Position numbers and translations under genes: made by a program. Positions 18,043 through 27,296 of a DNA stretch of 64,000 nucleotides are shown here, piece after piece (position 1 is the stretch's first letter; every line of letters begins with the position of its first letter). The notes beneath the pieces were generated by a model, which did not search any database, was not told the DNA's origin, and saw only the letters and a list, made by a program, of their open reading frames with translations. The DNA lies in contig JANYDF010000118.1 of assembly GCA_025359905.1 (NCBI GenBank), positions 24,351-88,350 on the forward strand. The letters run 5' to 3'. The stretch is from Rhodospirillales bacterium (GTDB lineage Bacteria; Pseudomonadota; Alphaproteobacteria; Acetobacterales; Acetobacteraceae).

Positions 18043-18126
18043 CACCCCTCCCCCAACCCCTCCCGCAAGGGGAGGGGGGCAGCATTCTTCTCCCCTCCCC
18101 TTGCGGGAGGGGCCGGGGGAGGGGTG
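18043..18126. repeat. 84-bp near-perfect inverted repeat between cobE and cobM
   Basis: The left arm starts CACCCCTCCCCCAACCCCTC and continues through CCGCAAGGGGAGGGG. The right arm mirrors it with CCCCTCCCCTTGCGGGAGGG, then GGGGGAGGGGTG, around a 12-nt centre. Each arm also contains its own small palindrome around GCAAGGGG. GC-rich palindromes of this CTCCCGCAAGGGGAGG type are scattered through many alphaproteobacterial genomes; I recognise the style, not a named family. It lies 30 bp after cobE and 28 bp before cobM, so it may act as an mRNA stabiliser or attenuator inside the operon. Confidence 0.85.
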
Positions 18127-18154
18127 GCTCAAGCACCCCGGCCAGGATCACCCC

Positions 18155-18913
18155 ATGACCGTGCATTTCATCGGCGCCGGCCCAGGTGCGGCCGACCTCA
18201 TCACCCTGCGCGGCCGCAACCTGCTGGCGGCCTGCCCCGTATGCCTCTACGCCGGGTCCATCGTGCCCGCCGAACTGCTGGCGCATTGCCCGCCGGATGC
18301 CCGCATTGTCGATACCGCGCCGATGACGCTGGATCAGATCGAAGCGGAATACGTCGCCGCCGCCGCCGCCGGGCAGGACGTGGCGCGGCTGCATTCCGGC
18401 GATTTGTCGATCTACAGCGCGGTGGCCGAGCAGATTCGCCGGCTGGAAAAGCACGGCATCCCCTACACACTGACCCCCGGCGTGCCCGCCTTCGCCGCCG
18501 CCGCAGCAGCCCTCGGGCGGGAACTGACGGTGCCGGAAGTGGCGCAAAGCCTGGTGCTCACCCGCGTCTCCGGCCGGGCCTCGGCCATGCCGCCCGGCGA
18601 AACCCTGGCCGGGTTCGGCGCCACCGGGGCCACGCTGGCGGTGCATCTGGCGATCCACGCGCTGGAGCGGATCGTCACCGAACTCACGCCGTTGTATGGC
18701 GCCGATTGTCCGGTGGCGGTGGTGGTGCGGGCCAGTTGGCCGGACGAGCGCATCGTGCGCGGCACGCTGGAAACCATTGCGGCGCTGGTGGCCGAGGAAC
18801 CCATCGAACGCACCGCACTGGTGTTCGTCGGCCGCACGCTGGCCGCCGAAGGTTTCCGCGATAGCGCGCTGTACGACCCGGATTACCGCCGCCGGTTCAG
18901 GGGCGGCGTATGA
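18155..18913 (+). CDS. cobM: Precorrin-4 C11-methyltransferase
   Basis: CobM adds the C11 methyl group to precorrin-4, giving precorrin-5. The 252-residue protein has the family signatures [16 protein letters not shown] (5-20), [17 protein letters not shown] (about 30-46), [16 protein letters not shown] (about 79), [30 protein letters not shown] segments (about 102-127) and [18 protein letters not shown]. The frame is open upstream through the palindrome, but the conserved N-terminus MTVHFIGAG fixes ATG 18155. The gene is separated from cobE by 142 bp that is mostly the palindrome. Its 3' end overlaps the convergent cbiD by 31 bp. Confidence 0.95.
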   Translation: MTVHFIGAGPGAADLITLRGRNLLAACPVCLYAGSIVPAELLAHCPPDARIVDTAPMTLDQIEAEYVAAAAAGQDVARLHSGDLSIYSAVAEQIRRLEKHGIPYTLTPGVPAFAAAAAALGRELTVPEVAQSLVLTRVSGRASAMPPGETLAGFGATGATLAVHLAIHALERIVTELTPLYGADCPVAVVVRASWPDERIVRGTLETIAALVAEEPIERTALVFVGRTLAAEGFRDSALYDPDYRRRFRGGV

Positions 18914-19974
18914 ACCGGCGCGAACCCGCAACGGCCAAGCAGCCCGCCCGCACGGTCGAACACGGCGATTTCCAGTTCGGTCTCGGCCGGGCGCAACGCC
19001 TCGGCGGCGACATTCCAGGCGGCCCGCGCCACCGCGTCACCGAGCGGGAAAATGCCGAACGCCTCCAGCACCGTGTTGGCGGCGGCGATGCGCGCCGCGT
19101 CCTCGCTGCTTGCTCCGGCCTCCAGCGCCAAGCTGGCAAGGGCGGCAAAATCGGTCGCGCCGCGTTTGGAGTGCAAATCCAGGCGGCCCTGGGCCAATTT
19201 GGTCATCTTGGCCAAACCGCCCGCCACGGTCACGCGCCGCACCGGGTGGGCGCGCAGGTATTTCAGCATCCCGCCAACGAAATCGCCCATTTCGATCAGC
19301 GCCACCTCGGCCAGCCCATGCAGCGCCTGCACGGCGGCTTCGGTCGTGCTGCCGGTGCTGCCCGCGACGTGGTCCAGCCCCATCGCGCGTGCCACATCGA
19401 TGCCGCGATGGATCGAATCGATCCAGGCGGCGCAGGAATACGGCACCACGATGCCAGTGGTGCCCAGCACCGACAGCCCGCCGGCGATGCCGAGCCGCCC
19501 GTTCAGCGTGCGTTTGGCCAGTGCCTCGCCGTGCTCGATGCCAATTTCGACAATCACGTCCGGGGTAGCGGCGATCTCGGCCAGCGCCGCGCGGATCATG
19601 GCGCGCGGCACCGGGTTGATGGCGGGTTCGCCGGGCGGCAGCGGCAGGCCGGGGCGGGTGATGGTGCCGACGCCGGTACCGGCGCGGAACTGCACGCCGG
19701 TGCCGGGTTCGCCGTGGCGGACACGTGCGCGCACCAGCGCGCCATGCGTCACATCGGGGTCGTCGCCCGCGTCCTTCACCACGCCAGCGGTGGCGGCATC
19801 GGCGGTCAGCGCCGTTTCGGCCAGCGCGAACGCGACCCGTTCGCCGCGCGGCAGCGTGATTTCAACGGGATCGGGAAAGCCATGGCCGCACAGCGCCGCG
19901 TAAGCGGCCTTGGCGGCAGCGGTAGCGCAGGCGCCGGTGGTCCAGCCTCGGCGCAACGGACGGTCTTGCTCCAC
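18883..19974 (-). CDS. cbiD: Cobalt-precorrin-5B C1-methyltransferase (CbiD)
   Basis: CbiD methylates C1 after loss of the C2 unit in the anaerobic B12 route. Here it sits among aerobic-pathway genes, where CobF would normally do the equivalent step. Family motifs are clear: [19 protein letters not shown] near the N-terminus, [39 protein letters not shown] as separate recognisable parts, [18 protein letters not shown], and [12 protein letters not shown] choose GTG 19974 (363 residues), just ahead of the conserved [11 protein letters not shown] 20010 (375 residues) is possible, and neither has a strong ribosome binding site. The gene is convergent with cobM and divergent from cobA. Confidence 0.92.
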   Translation of the reverse strand: MEQDRPLRRGWTTGACATAAAKAAYAALCGHGFPDPVEITLPRGERVAFALAETALTADAATAGVVKDAGDDPDVTHGALVRARVRHGEPGTGVQFRAGTGVGTITRPGLPLPPGEPAINPVPRAMIRAALAEIAATPDVIVEIGIEHGEALAKRTLNGRLGIAGGLSVLGTTGIVVPYSCAAWIDSIHRGIDVARAMGLDHVAGSTGSTTEAAVQALHGLAEVALIEMGDFVGGMLKYLRAHPVRRVTVAGGLAKMTKLAQGRLDLHSKRGATDFAALASLALEAGASSEDAARIAAANTVLEAFGIFPLGDAVARAAWNVAAEALRPAETELEIAVFDRAGGLLGRCGFAPVHTPPLNRRR

Positions 19975-20024
19975 GCCGCTGCTTCTAGGCGGCCCGCGCG
20001 GTTGTGTCACGGCGGAGAACGCGG

Positions 20025-20855
20025 ATGAGCGGGGCGGCGACGGCGCTGTTCGATCAATTGCCCGAATTGCAGCCGGGGCATGTGTGGCTGGCGGGGGCCG
20101 GGCCGGGCGATCCGGGCCTGCTGACGCTGCACGCGCTGTCCGGTCTGCAACAGGCCGACGCGATCGTGCACGACGCGCTGGTGCATCCGCGTATTCTGGG
20201 CCTCGGCCGGGCCGACGCCGAACGCATTTTCGCCGGCAAACGCGGCGGCAAGCCATCGACCGAGCAGGCCGACATCACCGCCACACTGGTCGCCCTGGCG
20301 CGCGCCGGGCGGCGGGTGCTGCGGTTGAAGGGCGGCGATCCGTACGTGTTTGGGCGCGGCGGCGAGGAAGCCCTGGTGTTGGCCGAGCAGGGCATTCCGT
20401 TCCGCGTCATCCCCGGCATCACCGCTGGCATTGGCGGACTGGCGGCGGCGCTGATCCCGGCGACGCAACGCGGCATCAATCAGGCGGTGGTGTTCGCCAC
20501 CGGCCACGGCGCCGAGGAAGGCGAGGGCGCCGGCGGCGCGGTGGATTGGCACGCGCTGGCCCGGCTCGGGCAGCCCATCGTGATCTACATGGCGATCACC
20601 CATGTTGCCGCCATTGCCCGCGCGCTGCGCGAGGGCGGCCTGGCGGCGGCCACGCCAGCGGCGGTGATTGCCTCGGCAACCACGCCGAAGCAGCGGGTGC
20701 TGATCACCACGCTCGGCGAACTGCCCGAGGCGCTGGCCGCATCCGGGATTGGCACGCCGGCACTGGTGGTGGTCGGCGGCATCGTGACGATGCGGGCCAA
20801 GTTGCTGGAGTTGCTGCCGGAACTGGAGGAATTAGCCCAGTGGCGCGCGGTCTGA
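20025..20855 (+). CDS. cobA: Uroporphyrinogen-III C-methyltransferase (SUMT)
   Basis: CobA methylates uroporphyrinogen III twice to form precorrin-2, the branch point to B12 and siroheme. The 276-residue protein has AGAGPGDPGLLTLHA near residue 24, DAIVHDALVHPRIL near residue 43, VLRLKGGDPYVFGRGGEE near residue 97, VIPGITAGIGGLAAALIP near residue 125 and TVVIYMAI-like IVIYMAITH. There is no siroheme dehydrogenase/ferrochelatase domain, so it is the simple CobA form. ATG 20025 has GGAG 9 nt upstream. Its last 16 bases overlap the GTG start of cobB, which implies translational coupling. Confidence 0.95.
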   Translation: MSGAATALFDQLPELQPGHVWLAGAGPGDPGLLTLHALSGLQQADAIVHDALVHPRILGLGRADAERIFAGKRGGKPSTEQADITATLVALARAGRRVLRLKGGDPYVFGRGGEEALVLAEQGIPFRVIPGITAGIGGLAAALIPATQRGINQAVVFATGHGAEEGEGAGGAVDWHALARLGQPIVIYMAITHVAAIARALREGGLAAATPAAVIASATTPKQRVLITTLGELPEALAASGIGTPALVVVGGIVTMRAKLLELLPELEELAQWRAV

Positions 20856-22264
20856 TGATCGGCGCTCAGCGCGGTCTGATCATCGGCGCTCCGCGCGGCC
20901 CTATTATCGGCGCTCCGCGCGGCCCTATTATCGGCGCTCCGCGTGGCCTTATTATCGGCGCTCCGCGCTCTGGCAGCGGCAAGACCACGCTGACGCTGGC
21001 GCTGCTGGCGGCGTTGCGGCGGCGCGGGTTGCGGGTGCGGGCGGGCAAGTCGGGGCCGGACTACATCGACCCGGCATTTCACGCCGCCGCCACCGGTGCC
21101 GCCTGCCCCAATCTGGATAGCTGGGCGATGGCTCCGGGTCAGCTTGACACGGTGCTGGCCGGTTTGGCGCATGATGCCGATATTGTGCTGATCGAATCGG
21201 CCATGGGCCTGTTCGACGGCGTGGCCGCCGGGGCCGGGCGCAGCGGGGCGGCGGCCGATCTGGCGGCGCGCTTCGGCTTGCCGGTGCTGCTGGTGCTCGA
21301 CGTCTCCGGCCAGTCGCAAACCGCCGCCGCTGTGGCGCGCGGCTTCATGGCGCACGATCCTGCGGTGCAAATGGCGGGCGTGGTGCTGAACCGGGTCGGC
21401 AGCGACCGGCACCGCAGCGGCATTGCCGCCGCCATGGCCGCCTTGCCGTTGCCGGTGCTCGGCAGCGTGCCGCGCGACGCCAGCGTGGCATTGCCCGAGC
21501 GGCATCTGGGGCTGGTGCAAGCAGGCGAGCACGGCGCACTGGCGGCGCTGTTCGACCGGCTGGCCGATCTGGCCGAGCGCACGCTGGACATCGGCGCCAT
21601 CCTGTCCGCCGCCGCGCCGATCCGGGCGGACGCCTCGGCGGCGGCCTTCGTTCCGCCGCCCGGCCAGCGCATCGCACTGGCCAGCGATGCCGCGTTCAGC
21701 TTCGTCTACGCGCATGTGCTGGACGGCTGGCGCGCCGCCGGGGCGGATATTGTGCCGTTCTCGCCGCTGGCCGATGCCGCGCCGCCGCAGGATTGCGACG
21801 CCGTGTGGCTGCCCGGCGGCTATCCCGAGTTGCACGCCGCCGCGCTGGCCAATGCCGCGACGTTCCGCGACGGTCTGCGCTGCTTCGCCGAAACCCGTCC
21901 GGTGCACGGCGAGTGCGGCGGCCACATGGTGCTGGGCGAGACGTTGCAGGACGCCGATGGCGTAACGCATCCCATGCTCGGCCTGCTCGGCCATAGCACC
22001 AGCTTCGCCAAACGCAAGCTGCATCTGGGCTACCGGCAGGCCGTGCTGCTCGGCGACTGCGCCATCGGCCGGGCCGGGGCGGTGCTGCGCGGCCACGAAT
22101 TCCACTACGCCAGCACCACCGCGCCCGGCGGCGACGCGCCGCTGGCCACGCTGACCGATGCGTTGGGCAACGACCTTGGCCCGGCGGGCGGGCGGCGCGG
22201 CCGGGTCAGCGGCTCGTTCTTTCACGCCATCGCCAGTCTCGATCCCATTGGAGAGCATTCGTGA
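20840..22264 (+). CDS. cobB: Hydrogenobyrinic acid a,c-diamide synthase, with repeat-extended N-terminus
   Basis: CobB amidates the a and c side chains of hydrogenobyrinic acid using glutamine and ATP, ahead of cobalt insertion. The ATPase domain has the P-loop APRSGSGKTT and SGPDYIDPAFHAAATG. The C-terminal glutaminase domain has the nucleophile C359 in HGECGGHMVLGE, preceded by VWLPGGYPELHA. The remarkable feature is the N-terminus: the segment G(L/P)IIGAPR, normally present once before the P-loop, occurs five times in tandem (see repeat). GTG 20840 is preferred (GGAGGA 9 nt upstream), giving 474 residues; ATG 20855 would remove only the first five residues. The gene overlaps cobA and cobT. 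Confidence 0.94.
   Translation: MARGLMIGAQRGLIIGAPRGPIIGAPRGPIIGAPRGLIIGAPRSGSGKTTLTLALLAALRRRGLRVRAGKSGPDYIDPAFHAAATGAACPNLDSWAMAPGQLDTVLAGLAHDADIVLIESAMGLFDGVAAGAGRSGAAADLAARFGLPVLLVLDVSGQSQTAAAVARGFMAHDPAVQMAGVVLNRVGSDRHRSGIAAAMAALPLPVLGSVPRDASVALPERHLGLVQAGEHGALAALFDRLADLAERTLDIGAILSAAAPIRADASAAAFVPPPGQRIALASDAAFSFVYAHVLDGWRAAGADIVPFSPLADAAPPQDCDAVWLPGGYPELHAAALANAATFRDGLRCFAETRPVHGECGGHMVLGETLQDADGVTHPMLGLLGHSTSFAKRKLHLGYRQAVLLGDCAIGRAGAVLRGHEFHYASTTAPGGDAPLATLTDALGNDLGPAGGRRGRVSGSFFHAIASLDPIGEHS
20849..20968 (+). repeat. cobB: Five 24-bp tandem repeats in the 5' end of cobB
   Basis: Five consecutive 24-bp units (starting 20849, 20873, 20897, 20921, 20945) encode GLMIGAQR, GLIIGAPR, GPIIGAPR, GPIIGAPR and GLIIGAPR. 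The last one runs into SGSGKTT, the real P-loop. Units 3 and 4 are identical except at the last base, so the expansion is recent or kept uniform. The frame is preserved throughout. Confidence 0.97.
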
Positions 22265-23277
22265 GCCAGTTCAACAGCCTCGCCGCTTTGGCCGCCGCCT
22301 GCGCCAGCCTTCCGGCGGGCGACGAAGCCGCCGCCGCCGCCGTGCGCGAGCGGCAGGCGCAACTGACCAAACCGGCCGGCAGCCTGGGGCAACTGGAGGA
22401 TCTGGCGGCGTGGCTGGCGCGCTGGCAGCGCCGGGCGATGCCGGTGCTGGAGCGCGTCGATGTGCTGGTGTTCGCCGGGAATCACGGCGTGGTGGCGCAC
22501 GGCGTCTCGCCGTTTCCGCCCGGCGTCACGGTGCAGATGGTCGCCAACTTCGCCCATGGCGGGGCCGCGATCAACCAACTGGCCGCCAACGCGGGGGCCA
22601 CGCTCAAGGTGATCGCGCTCGACCTCGACCGCCCGACACGGGATTTGTCGGTGGAGCCGGCGCTGAGCGAGGCGGACTTCCTGGCCGCCGTGTCGGCCGG
22701 ATACGCGGCGGTGCCGCCGGACTGCCATTTGCTCGCGCTCGGCGAAATGGGCATCGGCAACACCACGGCGGCGGCGGCGGTGGCGGCGTCGCTGTTCGGC
22801 GGCGATGGCGCGCGCTGGGCCGGGCGCGGCACTGGGCTCGACGATGCCGGGCTGGCGCGCAAATGCCGGGTGATCGATGCGGCCCTCGCCCGCCACGCGG
22901 CGGTGCGCTGTGATGCGCTGGCCACGGCGATGGCGTTGGGCGGGCGCGAACTGGCGGCGATATTCGGCGCGGCGCTGGCGGCAAGGCTGCATGGCGTGCC
23001 GGTGCTGCTCGACGGCTTTGTGTGCACCGCCGCCGCCGCTCCGTTGTTCTTGCTCGCGCCGGGCGGTCTGGACCATGCCCGCGTCGCGCATGTGTCGGCC
23101 GAGGCTGGGCACCGCGCGCTGGTGGCAGCCCTCGGTCAAACCGCGCTGCTCGATCTGGGGATGCGGTTGGGCGAGGCGTCGGGTGCGGCGCTGGCGATTC
23201 CCATCGTGCGCGCGGCGCTCGCCTGTCATCGCGGCATGGCGACGTTCGCCGAGGCGGCGGTCAGCGGCAAGGCGTAA
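22261..23277 (+). CDS. cobT: Nicotinate-nucleotide--dimethylbenzimidazole phosphoribosyltransferase
   Basis: This enzyme activates 5,6-dimethylbenzimidazole to alpha-ribazole phosphate for the lower nucleotide loop (CobT in the Salmonella nomenclature, CobU in Pseudomonas). The 338-residue protein shows LTKPAGSLGQLEDLA (about 35), VLVFAGNHGVVAHGVSPFP (about 70), ALGEMGIGNTTAAAA (about 160), GRGTGLDD (about 181) and VLLDGFVCTAAAAPL (about 249). The catalytic glutamate should be in the C-terminal segment LDLGMRLGEASGAALA. The start is GTG, overlapping the cobB stop by 4 bp. It must not be confused with the chelatase subunit also called CobT, which is not in this window. Confidence 0.95.
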   Translation: MSQFNSLAALAAACASLPAGDEAAAAAVRERQAQLTKPAGSLGQLEDLAAWLARWQRRAMPVLERVDVLVFAGNHGVVAHGVSPFPPGVTVQMVANFAHGGAAINQLAANAGATLKVIALDLDRPTRDLSVEPALSEADFLAAVSAGYAAVPPDCHLLALGEMGIGNTTAAAAVAASLFGGDGARWAGRGTGLDDAGLARKCRVIDAALARHAAVRCDALATAMALGGRELAAIFGAALAARLHGVPVLLDGFVCTAAAAPLFLLAPGGLDHARVAHVSAEAGHRALVAALGQTALLDLGMRLGEASGAALAIPIVRAALACHRGMATFAEAAVSGKA

Positions 23278-23298
23278 GTCTCCGGGGGGCCTAACCCA

Positions 23299-24042
23299 AT
23301 GCGCGGCGAGCTCGCCGCCGCCTTGATGCTGCTGACCCGCTTGCCGGTGGGCTGGCTGGCGCGCGGGCCAGTTCTATTCGCTAACAGCGTATGGGCCTAC
23401 CCGGTGGCCGGGGCGGTGGTGGGCGGATTGGCGGCAGCGGTGTACGCCGCGTGCCACGCGCTCGGCATGCCGCCTGCGCTTGCTGCGGTATGGGCGCTCG
23501 GCGCGGGCGTACTGGCGACCGGCGGCTTTCACGAGGACGGGCTGGCCGATACCGCCGACGGGCTTGGCGGCGGGCGCACCCGCGAGCGCAAGCTGGAGAT
23601 CATGCGCGACAGCCGCATCGGCAGTTATGGCGCGCTGGCGTTGCTGCTGAGCATGGCGGCGCGTGGCGCGGCGCTGGCGGCCATCGCGCAGCCCTGGCGG
23701 GTGGCGGCGGCGATGATCGCGGCGGCGGCGCTTGGTCGCGGGGCGATCATCGTGGTGTTGCTGGCCACCGGCCCGGCGCGGCCGGATGGGTTGGCGGCGG
23801 CATTGCGCGACCTGCCTACCGGGCGGGCGGCGCTCGGGTTGGCGTTGCCCACCATTGCCGCATTGTTGTTGCTGCCGGCATTGGCTGCCCTGGCCGCAAT
23901 CGGCGGCGCGTTGCTCGCAGCCCTGCTGCTGGCGTTTGCCGCACGCCGCCAATTGGGCGGCTACACCGGCGACGTGCTGGGAGCTGCGGCCGTGGCCGCC
24001 GAGTGCGCGGCGCTGTCGCTGCTGACCGGCTTTACACGGTAA
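23299..24042 (+). CDS. cobS: Adenosylcobinamide-GDP ribazoletransferase
   Basis: This inner-membrane enzyme (CobS, CobV in Pseudomonas) joins adenosylcobinamide-GDP and alpha-ribazole (phosphate) to complete the cofactor. The 247-residue protein has the family markers LTRLPVG (12-18), [37 protein letters not shown] as consecutive recognisable parts (about 76-112), and [17 protein letters not shown] near the C-terminus. Multiple hydrophobic spans are evident. It starts 21 bp after cobT and its last 11 bp overlap the convergent phosphatase gene. This is the last + strand gene of the B12 locus. Confidence 0.94.
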   Translation: MRGELAAALMLLTRLPVGWLARGPVLFANSVWAYPVAGAVVGGLAAAVYAACHALGMPPALAAVWALGAGVLATGGFHEDGLADTADGLGGGRTRERKLEIMRDSRIGSYGALALLLSMAARGAALAAIAQPWRVAAAMIAAAALGRGAIIVVLLATGPARPDGLAAALRDLPTGRAALGLALPTIAALLLLPALAALAAIGGALLAALLLAFAARRQLGGYTGDVLGAAAVAAECAALSLLTGFTR

Positions 24043-24541
24043 ACGCCTGCACCGAGCCAATCGGCGGGGCCTGCGCCAGCAGATCGGGCGCCTCGCCGCG
24101 CAGCAGCGCCGCCAGCAAGCGCAGCGGGCCGCCATGCGAGACCACCGCGCAATCGGCGTTTTCGGCCAAAATCGCCCGATGCATGTCGCGCACCCTGGCC
24201 AGCAACTGCGCCCCGCTCTCGCCGCCGGGCGGTGCAAAGCCCAGCGGGTCGGCGGCCCAGCGGTCCAGCGCCTCACGCGGCACGCCGTCCCAGGTGACAC
24301 CTTCCCAGGCGCCGAAATCCAGTTCCAGCAAACGGGTATCGTGGCGCACCGGCAGACCGCTCGCCTCGGCGACCATGCGGCAGCGCAGCGCCGGGCTGCT
24401 CCAGGCCAGCGTCAAATTGAGCGCGGCCAGTTGCGCGCCGATCCGCACCGCATCCGTCGTCCGCACGGTCAGATCGAGCCGCCCGTAACACACGCCGGGG
24501 GGAATATCGGGCGGCGGATGGCGAACCAGCACGACTTGCAT
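24032..24541 (-). CDS. cobC: Histidine phosphatase, probable alpha-ribazole phosphatase
   Basis: This 169-residue protein belongs to the phosphoglycerate-mutase-like histidine phosphatases. It has the catalytic RHP motif (residues 7-9 of [10 protein letters not shown]), an arginine in [27 protein letters not shown] with its acid residue, and [15 protein letters not shown] with the second histidine. Such phosphatases next to cobS usually remove phosphate from alpha-ribazole phosphate or adenosylcobalamin phosphate. The open frame continues upstream, but the conserved start MQVVLVRHP sets ATG 24541. The gene is on the minus strand, convergent with cobS. The specific substrate is inferred from position. 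Confidence 0.82.
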   Translation of the reverse strand: MQVVLVRHPPPDIPPGVCYGRLDLTVRTTDAVRIGAQLAALNLTLAWSSPALRCRMVAEASGLPVRHDTRLLELDFGAWEGVTWDGVPREALDRWAADPLGFAPPGGESGAQLLARVRDMHRAILAENADCAVVSHGGPLRLLAALLRGEAPDLLAQAPPIGSVQAFTV

Positions 24542-24711
24542 GGCCCACAGACTAGCTTCCAGCCGCATGGCCCGGCCAGAGACCAGATTGCCCGGATAAT
24601 CTCGCTTACGAGGCTATAGCGCCCGCCGGAATGCCCAGCTAAGGTCAGACAAACCCGGGCGGATCGGCCTTTAGGCCGCGCAGACCGGAGCATAAGGGGA
24701 GACGCGGCCAG

Positions 24712-26250
24712 GTGAGCTGGACGGCGGCGCAACAGCGTCCGGGCGGGGCCGCCACGGCACCCCCAATTTTGGAAATGCGCGGCATTGCCAAACGCTTCGG
24801 CGCCACCCAGGCGCTGGACGATGTGTCGCTGACGCTGCGCGCGGGCGAAATCCATGCGCTACTCGGCGAGAACGGCGCCGGCAAGTCCACGCTGATCAAG
24901 ATCATGACCGGGGTATACCAGCCGGATCGCGGTGAAATTCTGCTGTCCGGCCAACCGATCGCTATCGGCAGCGCCGCCGAGGCGCAGCGCCATGGCATCG
25001 CGGCGATCTATCAGGAACCGTTGCTGTTTCCTGATTTGAACGTCGCCGAGAACATCTTCGTCAGCCATCAGAATCGCGGCGTCGTGACCAACTGGCGCAA
25101 GATGTTCCGCGAGGCCGAAGCTATCCTGGCCACGCTCGGCGTGACCCTGGACGTGCGCAGTCCGGCGCGCGGGCTGACGCTGGCGGCGCAGCAATCGGTG
25201 GAAATCGCCAAGGCGATTTCGCTGAACGTGCGTGTGCTGATCATGGACGAACCCACCGCCTCGCTCTCGGCGCACGAGGTCGGCCAGTTGTTCCGGCTGG
25301 TGCGCGACCTGCGCGATCAGGGCGTGGCGATCCTGTTCGTCAGCCACCGCATGGAGGAGGTGTTCCAGATCGCCGACTCCGTCACGGTGTTCCGCGACGG
25401 CCGCCTGATCTCCACCCGCCCGGCCGCCGAGGTGTCTCCGCAGAGTGCGATTGCCGACATGGTGGGCCGCGAGATGGGGCTGTTCCAGCGCCGCGCGCCC
25501 GCGCCAAAGGGCGAGAAATTGCTGTCGGTGCAGGGGCTTGGCCGCACCGGCGTGTTTTCCGATGTGTCGTTCGACCTGCATCGCGGCGAGGTGCTGGGCT
25601 TTGCCGGGCTGATCGGGGCTGGGCGCACCGATATCGGACTGGCACTGTTCGGCATCGAACCGGCCACCGCCGGTCAAATCGTGTTGAACGGCAAAACCGA
25701 GACGATCCGCTCGCCGCGTCAGGCCATGTCGCTCGGGGTCGCTTATGTGTCGGAGGACCGGCGGCAGCTCGGCTTGTCGCTGCCGATGTCGATTTCGGCC
25801 AACATCTCGCTGCCGGTGCTGTCGCGCTACCTGACACGCCTGGGGCTGATCCGCACCAGCCAGGAACGCGACACGGCGGAGGGCTTCCGCAAGCGGCTGT
25901 CGATCCGCACGCCCAATGTGGAATTGCCGGTGGCCAAGCTGTCGGGCGGCAATCAGCAAAAGGTGATGCTGAGCAAGTGGCTGAACACCCACCCGGCGCT
26001 GCTGATCCTTGATGAACCGACGCGCGGCATCGATGTCGGCGCCAAGGCCGAAGTGCACGCCATGATCGGCGAACTGGCCGCCGAGGGCATTGGCATCATT
26101 CTGATATCGTCTGACCTGCCGGAAGTATTGGCGATGAGTGACCGGGTGCTGGTGATGCGCGAAGGCCGCCAGATGGCGATTCTGGACGGCGGCGCCGCCA
26201 CCTCGCAAACCGTGATGACCGCCGCAATGGGCCAGGAGTTCGCCGCATGA
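24712..26250 (+). CDS. Sugar ABC transporter ATP-binding protein (RhaT/RbsA/LsrA type)
   Basis: The 512-residue protein is a double nucleotide-binding-domain ATPase of the carbohydrate-uptake-2 class. The first domain has Walker [10 protein letters not shown] (about 58-66), a divergent signature [14 protein letters not shown] and Walker [13 protein letters not shown]. The second has a degenerate P-loop ([16 protein letters not shown]), signature [14 protein letters not shown] and [20 protein letters not shown]. The start is GTG with AAGGGGAGA upstream. It opens a four-gene operon with both permeases and the binding protein, all overlapping by 4 bp. Specificity is not determined by the ATPase; see the binding protein. 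Confidence 0.93.
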   Translation: MSWTAAQQRPGGAATAPPILEMRGIAKRFGATQALDDVSLTLRAGEIHALLGENGAGKSTLIKIMTGVYQPDRGEILLSGQPIAIGSAAEAQRHGIAAIYQEPLLFPDLNVAENIFVSHQNRGVVTNWRKMFREAEAILATLGVTLDVRSPARGLTLAAQQSVEIAKAISLNVRVLIMDEPTASLSAHEVGQLFRLVRDLRDQGVAILFVSHRMEEVFQIADSVTVFRDGRLISTRPAAEVSPQSAIADMVGREMGLFQRRAPAPKGEKLLSVQGLGRTGVFSDVSFDLHRGEVLGFAGLIGAGRTDIGLALFGIEPATAGQIVLNGKTETIRSPRQAMSLGVAYVSEDRRQLGLSLPMSISANISLPVLSRYLTRLGLIRTSQERDTAEGFRKRLSIRTPNVELPVAKLSGGNQQKVMLSKWLNTHPALLILDEPTRGIDVGAKAEVHAMIGELAAEGIGIILISSDLPEVLAMSDRVLVMREGRQMAILDGGAATSQTVMTAAMGQEFAA

Positions 26251-27296
26251 AGTGGCTGCAACGCCATATCCGGCCCGAGCAGGTGCGCGAACTCAGCTTG
26301 CTGCTGCTGATCGTTGCCGCCGTGCTGATCTTCGGCTCGATGATCGACGGCTATTATACCTCGCGCACCTTCAATCGGATCACGTCCAGCGTTGCCATCA
26401 TCACGGTGGTGGCTGTCGGGCAAACCCTGGTGGTGCTGACCCGCAATATCGACCTCGCGGTCGGCTCCATCGTCGGCTGCACGGCTTACTTCACCGGCGC
26501 GCAACTGGCGGCGCATCATGGGATGCCGCCGGTGGTGGCGGTGCTGATCGCTATGGCGCTGGGCTGCGTGATGGGCGCGATCAACGGCGCGCTGGTGGCC
26601 TATGGCCGGGTGCCATCGATCATCGTGACGCTCGGGTCTTTGGCGATCTTTCGCGGCATCCTGATCGACTATTCCGGCGCGCGGACGGTGACCACCGACA
26701 GTCTGCCGAAATGGCTGCTCGAACTGCCGCGGCTGAACTTCGTCACCATCGGCGACCTCGACATCCGCGCGATGTTCGCGCTTGCCGTCGGCATCGTGCT
26801 GCTGTTCCAGATCGGCACCAGCTTCCTGAACGTGGCGCGGCAATTCTACGCGATGGGCTCCAACCCGGACGCGGCCGAACTGATCGGCATGCCCGCCCGG
26901 CGCATCGTGTTCAGCGCCTTCGTGCTGTCCGGCACGCTGTCCGGCCTCGCCGGGTTCATGTTCCTGGCCCGCTTCGGCAGCATCACCGTGGAAGCGGCGC
27001 GCGGCATGGAGTTGCAGGTGGTGGCGGCCGTCGTGGTCGGCGGCGTCAATATCTTCGGCGGTTCCGGCACGGTGTTCGGCGCCATGCTGGGTGCCATCAT
27101 GATCGGCACGCTGGAACAAAGCCTGTTCCGCCTGCAAATCAGCGAGTTCTGGCGCGACGCCATTCTGGGCCTGCTGATCCTGCTGGCGGTGGCCAGTGAC
27201 GCGGTGATTCTGAACCGGCTGCGCGCGATCTGGGCCCGCACCGACCTGAAACTGGTGGCGCGCGACAGCGCAAGCCCGGCGGAGGCCAAGCGATGA
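26247..27296 (+). CDS. Sugar ABC transporter permease (first)
   Basis: The 349-residue inner-membrane permease has about eight to ten hydrophobic spans. It carries the BPD_transp_2 family segments [17 protein letters not shown] (about 68), [31 protein letters not shown] residues (about 107-134) and the ATPase-contacting region [29 protein letters not shown] with [18 protein letters not shown] after it. ATG overlaps the ATPase stop, and its own end overlaps the next permease. The two permeases probably form a heterodimer, as in the rhamnose RhaPQ and AI-2 LsrCD systems. Confidence 0.93.
   Translation: MKWLQRHIRPEQVRELSLLLLIVAAVLIFGSMIDGYYTSRTFNRITSSVAIITVVAVGQTLVVLTRNIDLAVGSIVGCTAYFTGAQLAAHHGMPPVVAVLIAMALGCVMGAINGALVAYGRVPSIIVTLGSLAIFRGILIDYSGARTVTTDSLPKWLLELPRLNFVTIGDLDIRAMFALAVGIVLLFQIGTSFLNVARQFYAMGSNPDAAELIGMPARRIVFSAFVLSGTLSGLAGFMFLARFGSITVEAARGMELQVVAAVVVGGVNIFGGSGTVFGAMLGAIMIGTLEQSLFRLQISEFWRDAILGLLILLAVASDAVILNRLRAIWARTDLKLVARDSASPAEAKR

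Noticed and set aside
17870..18154. Longer CobM N-terminus running through the palindrome
   Set aside because: The extra residues come from reading through the hairpin repeat; the conserved CobM start MTVHFIGAG begins at 18155.
20849..20968. Reading the repeat array as a CRISPR or regulatory iteron
   Set aside because: Units are contiguous without spacers, 24 bp, in frame and code for a known CobB motif.
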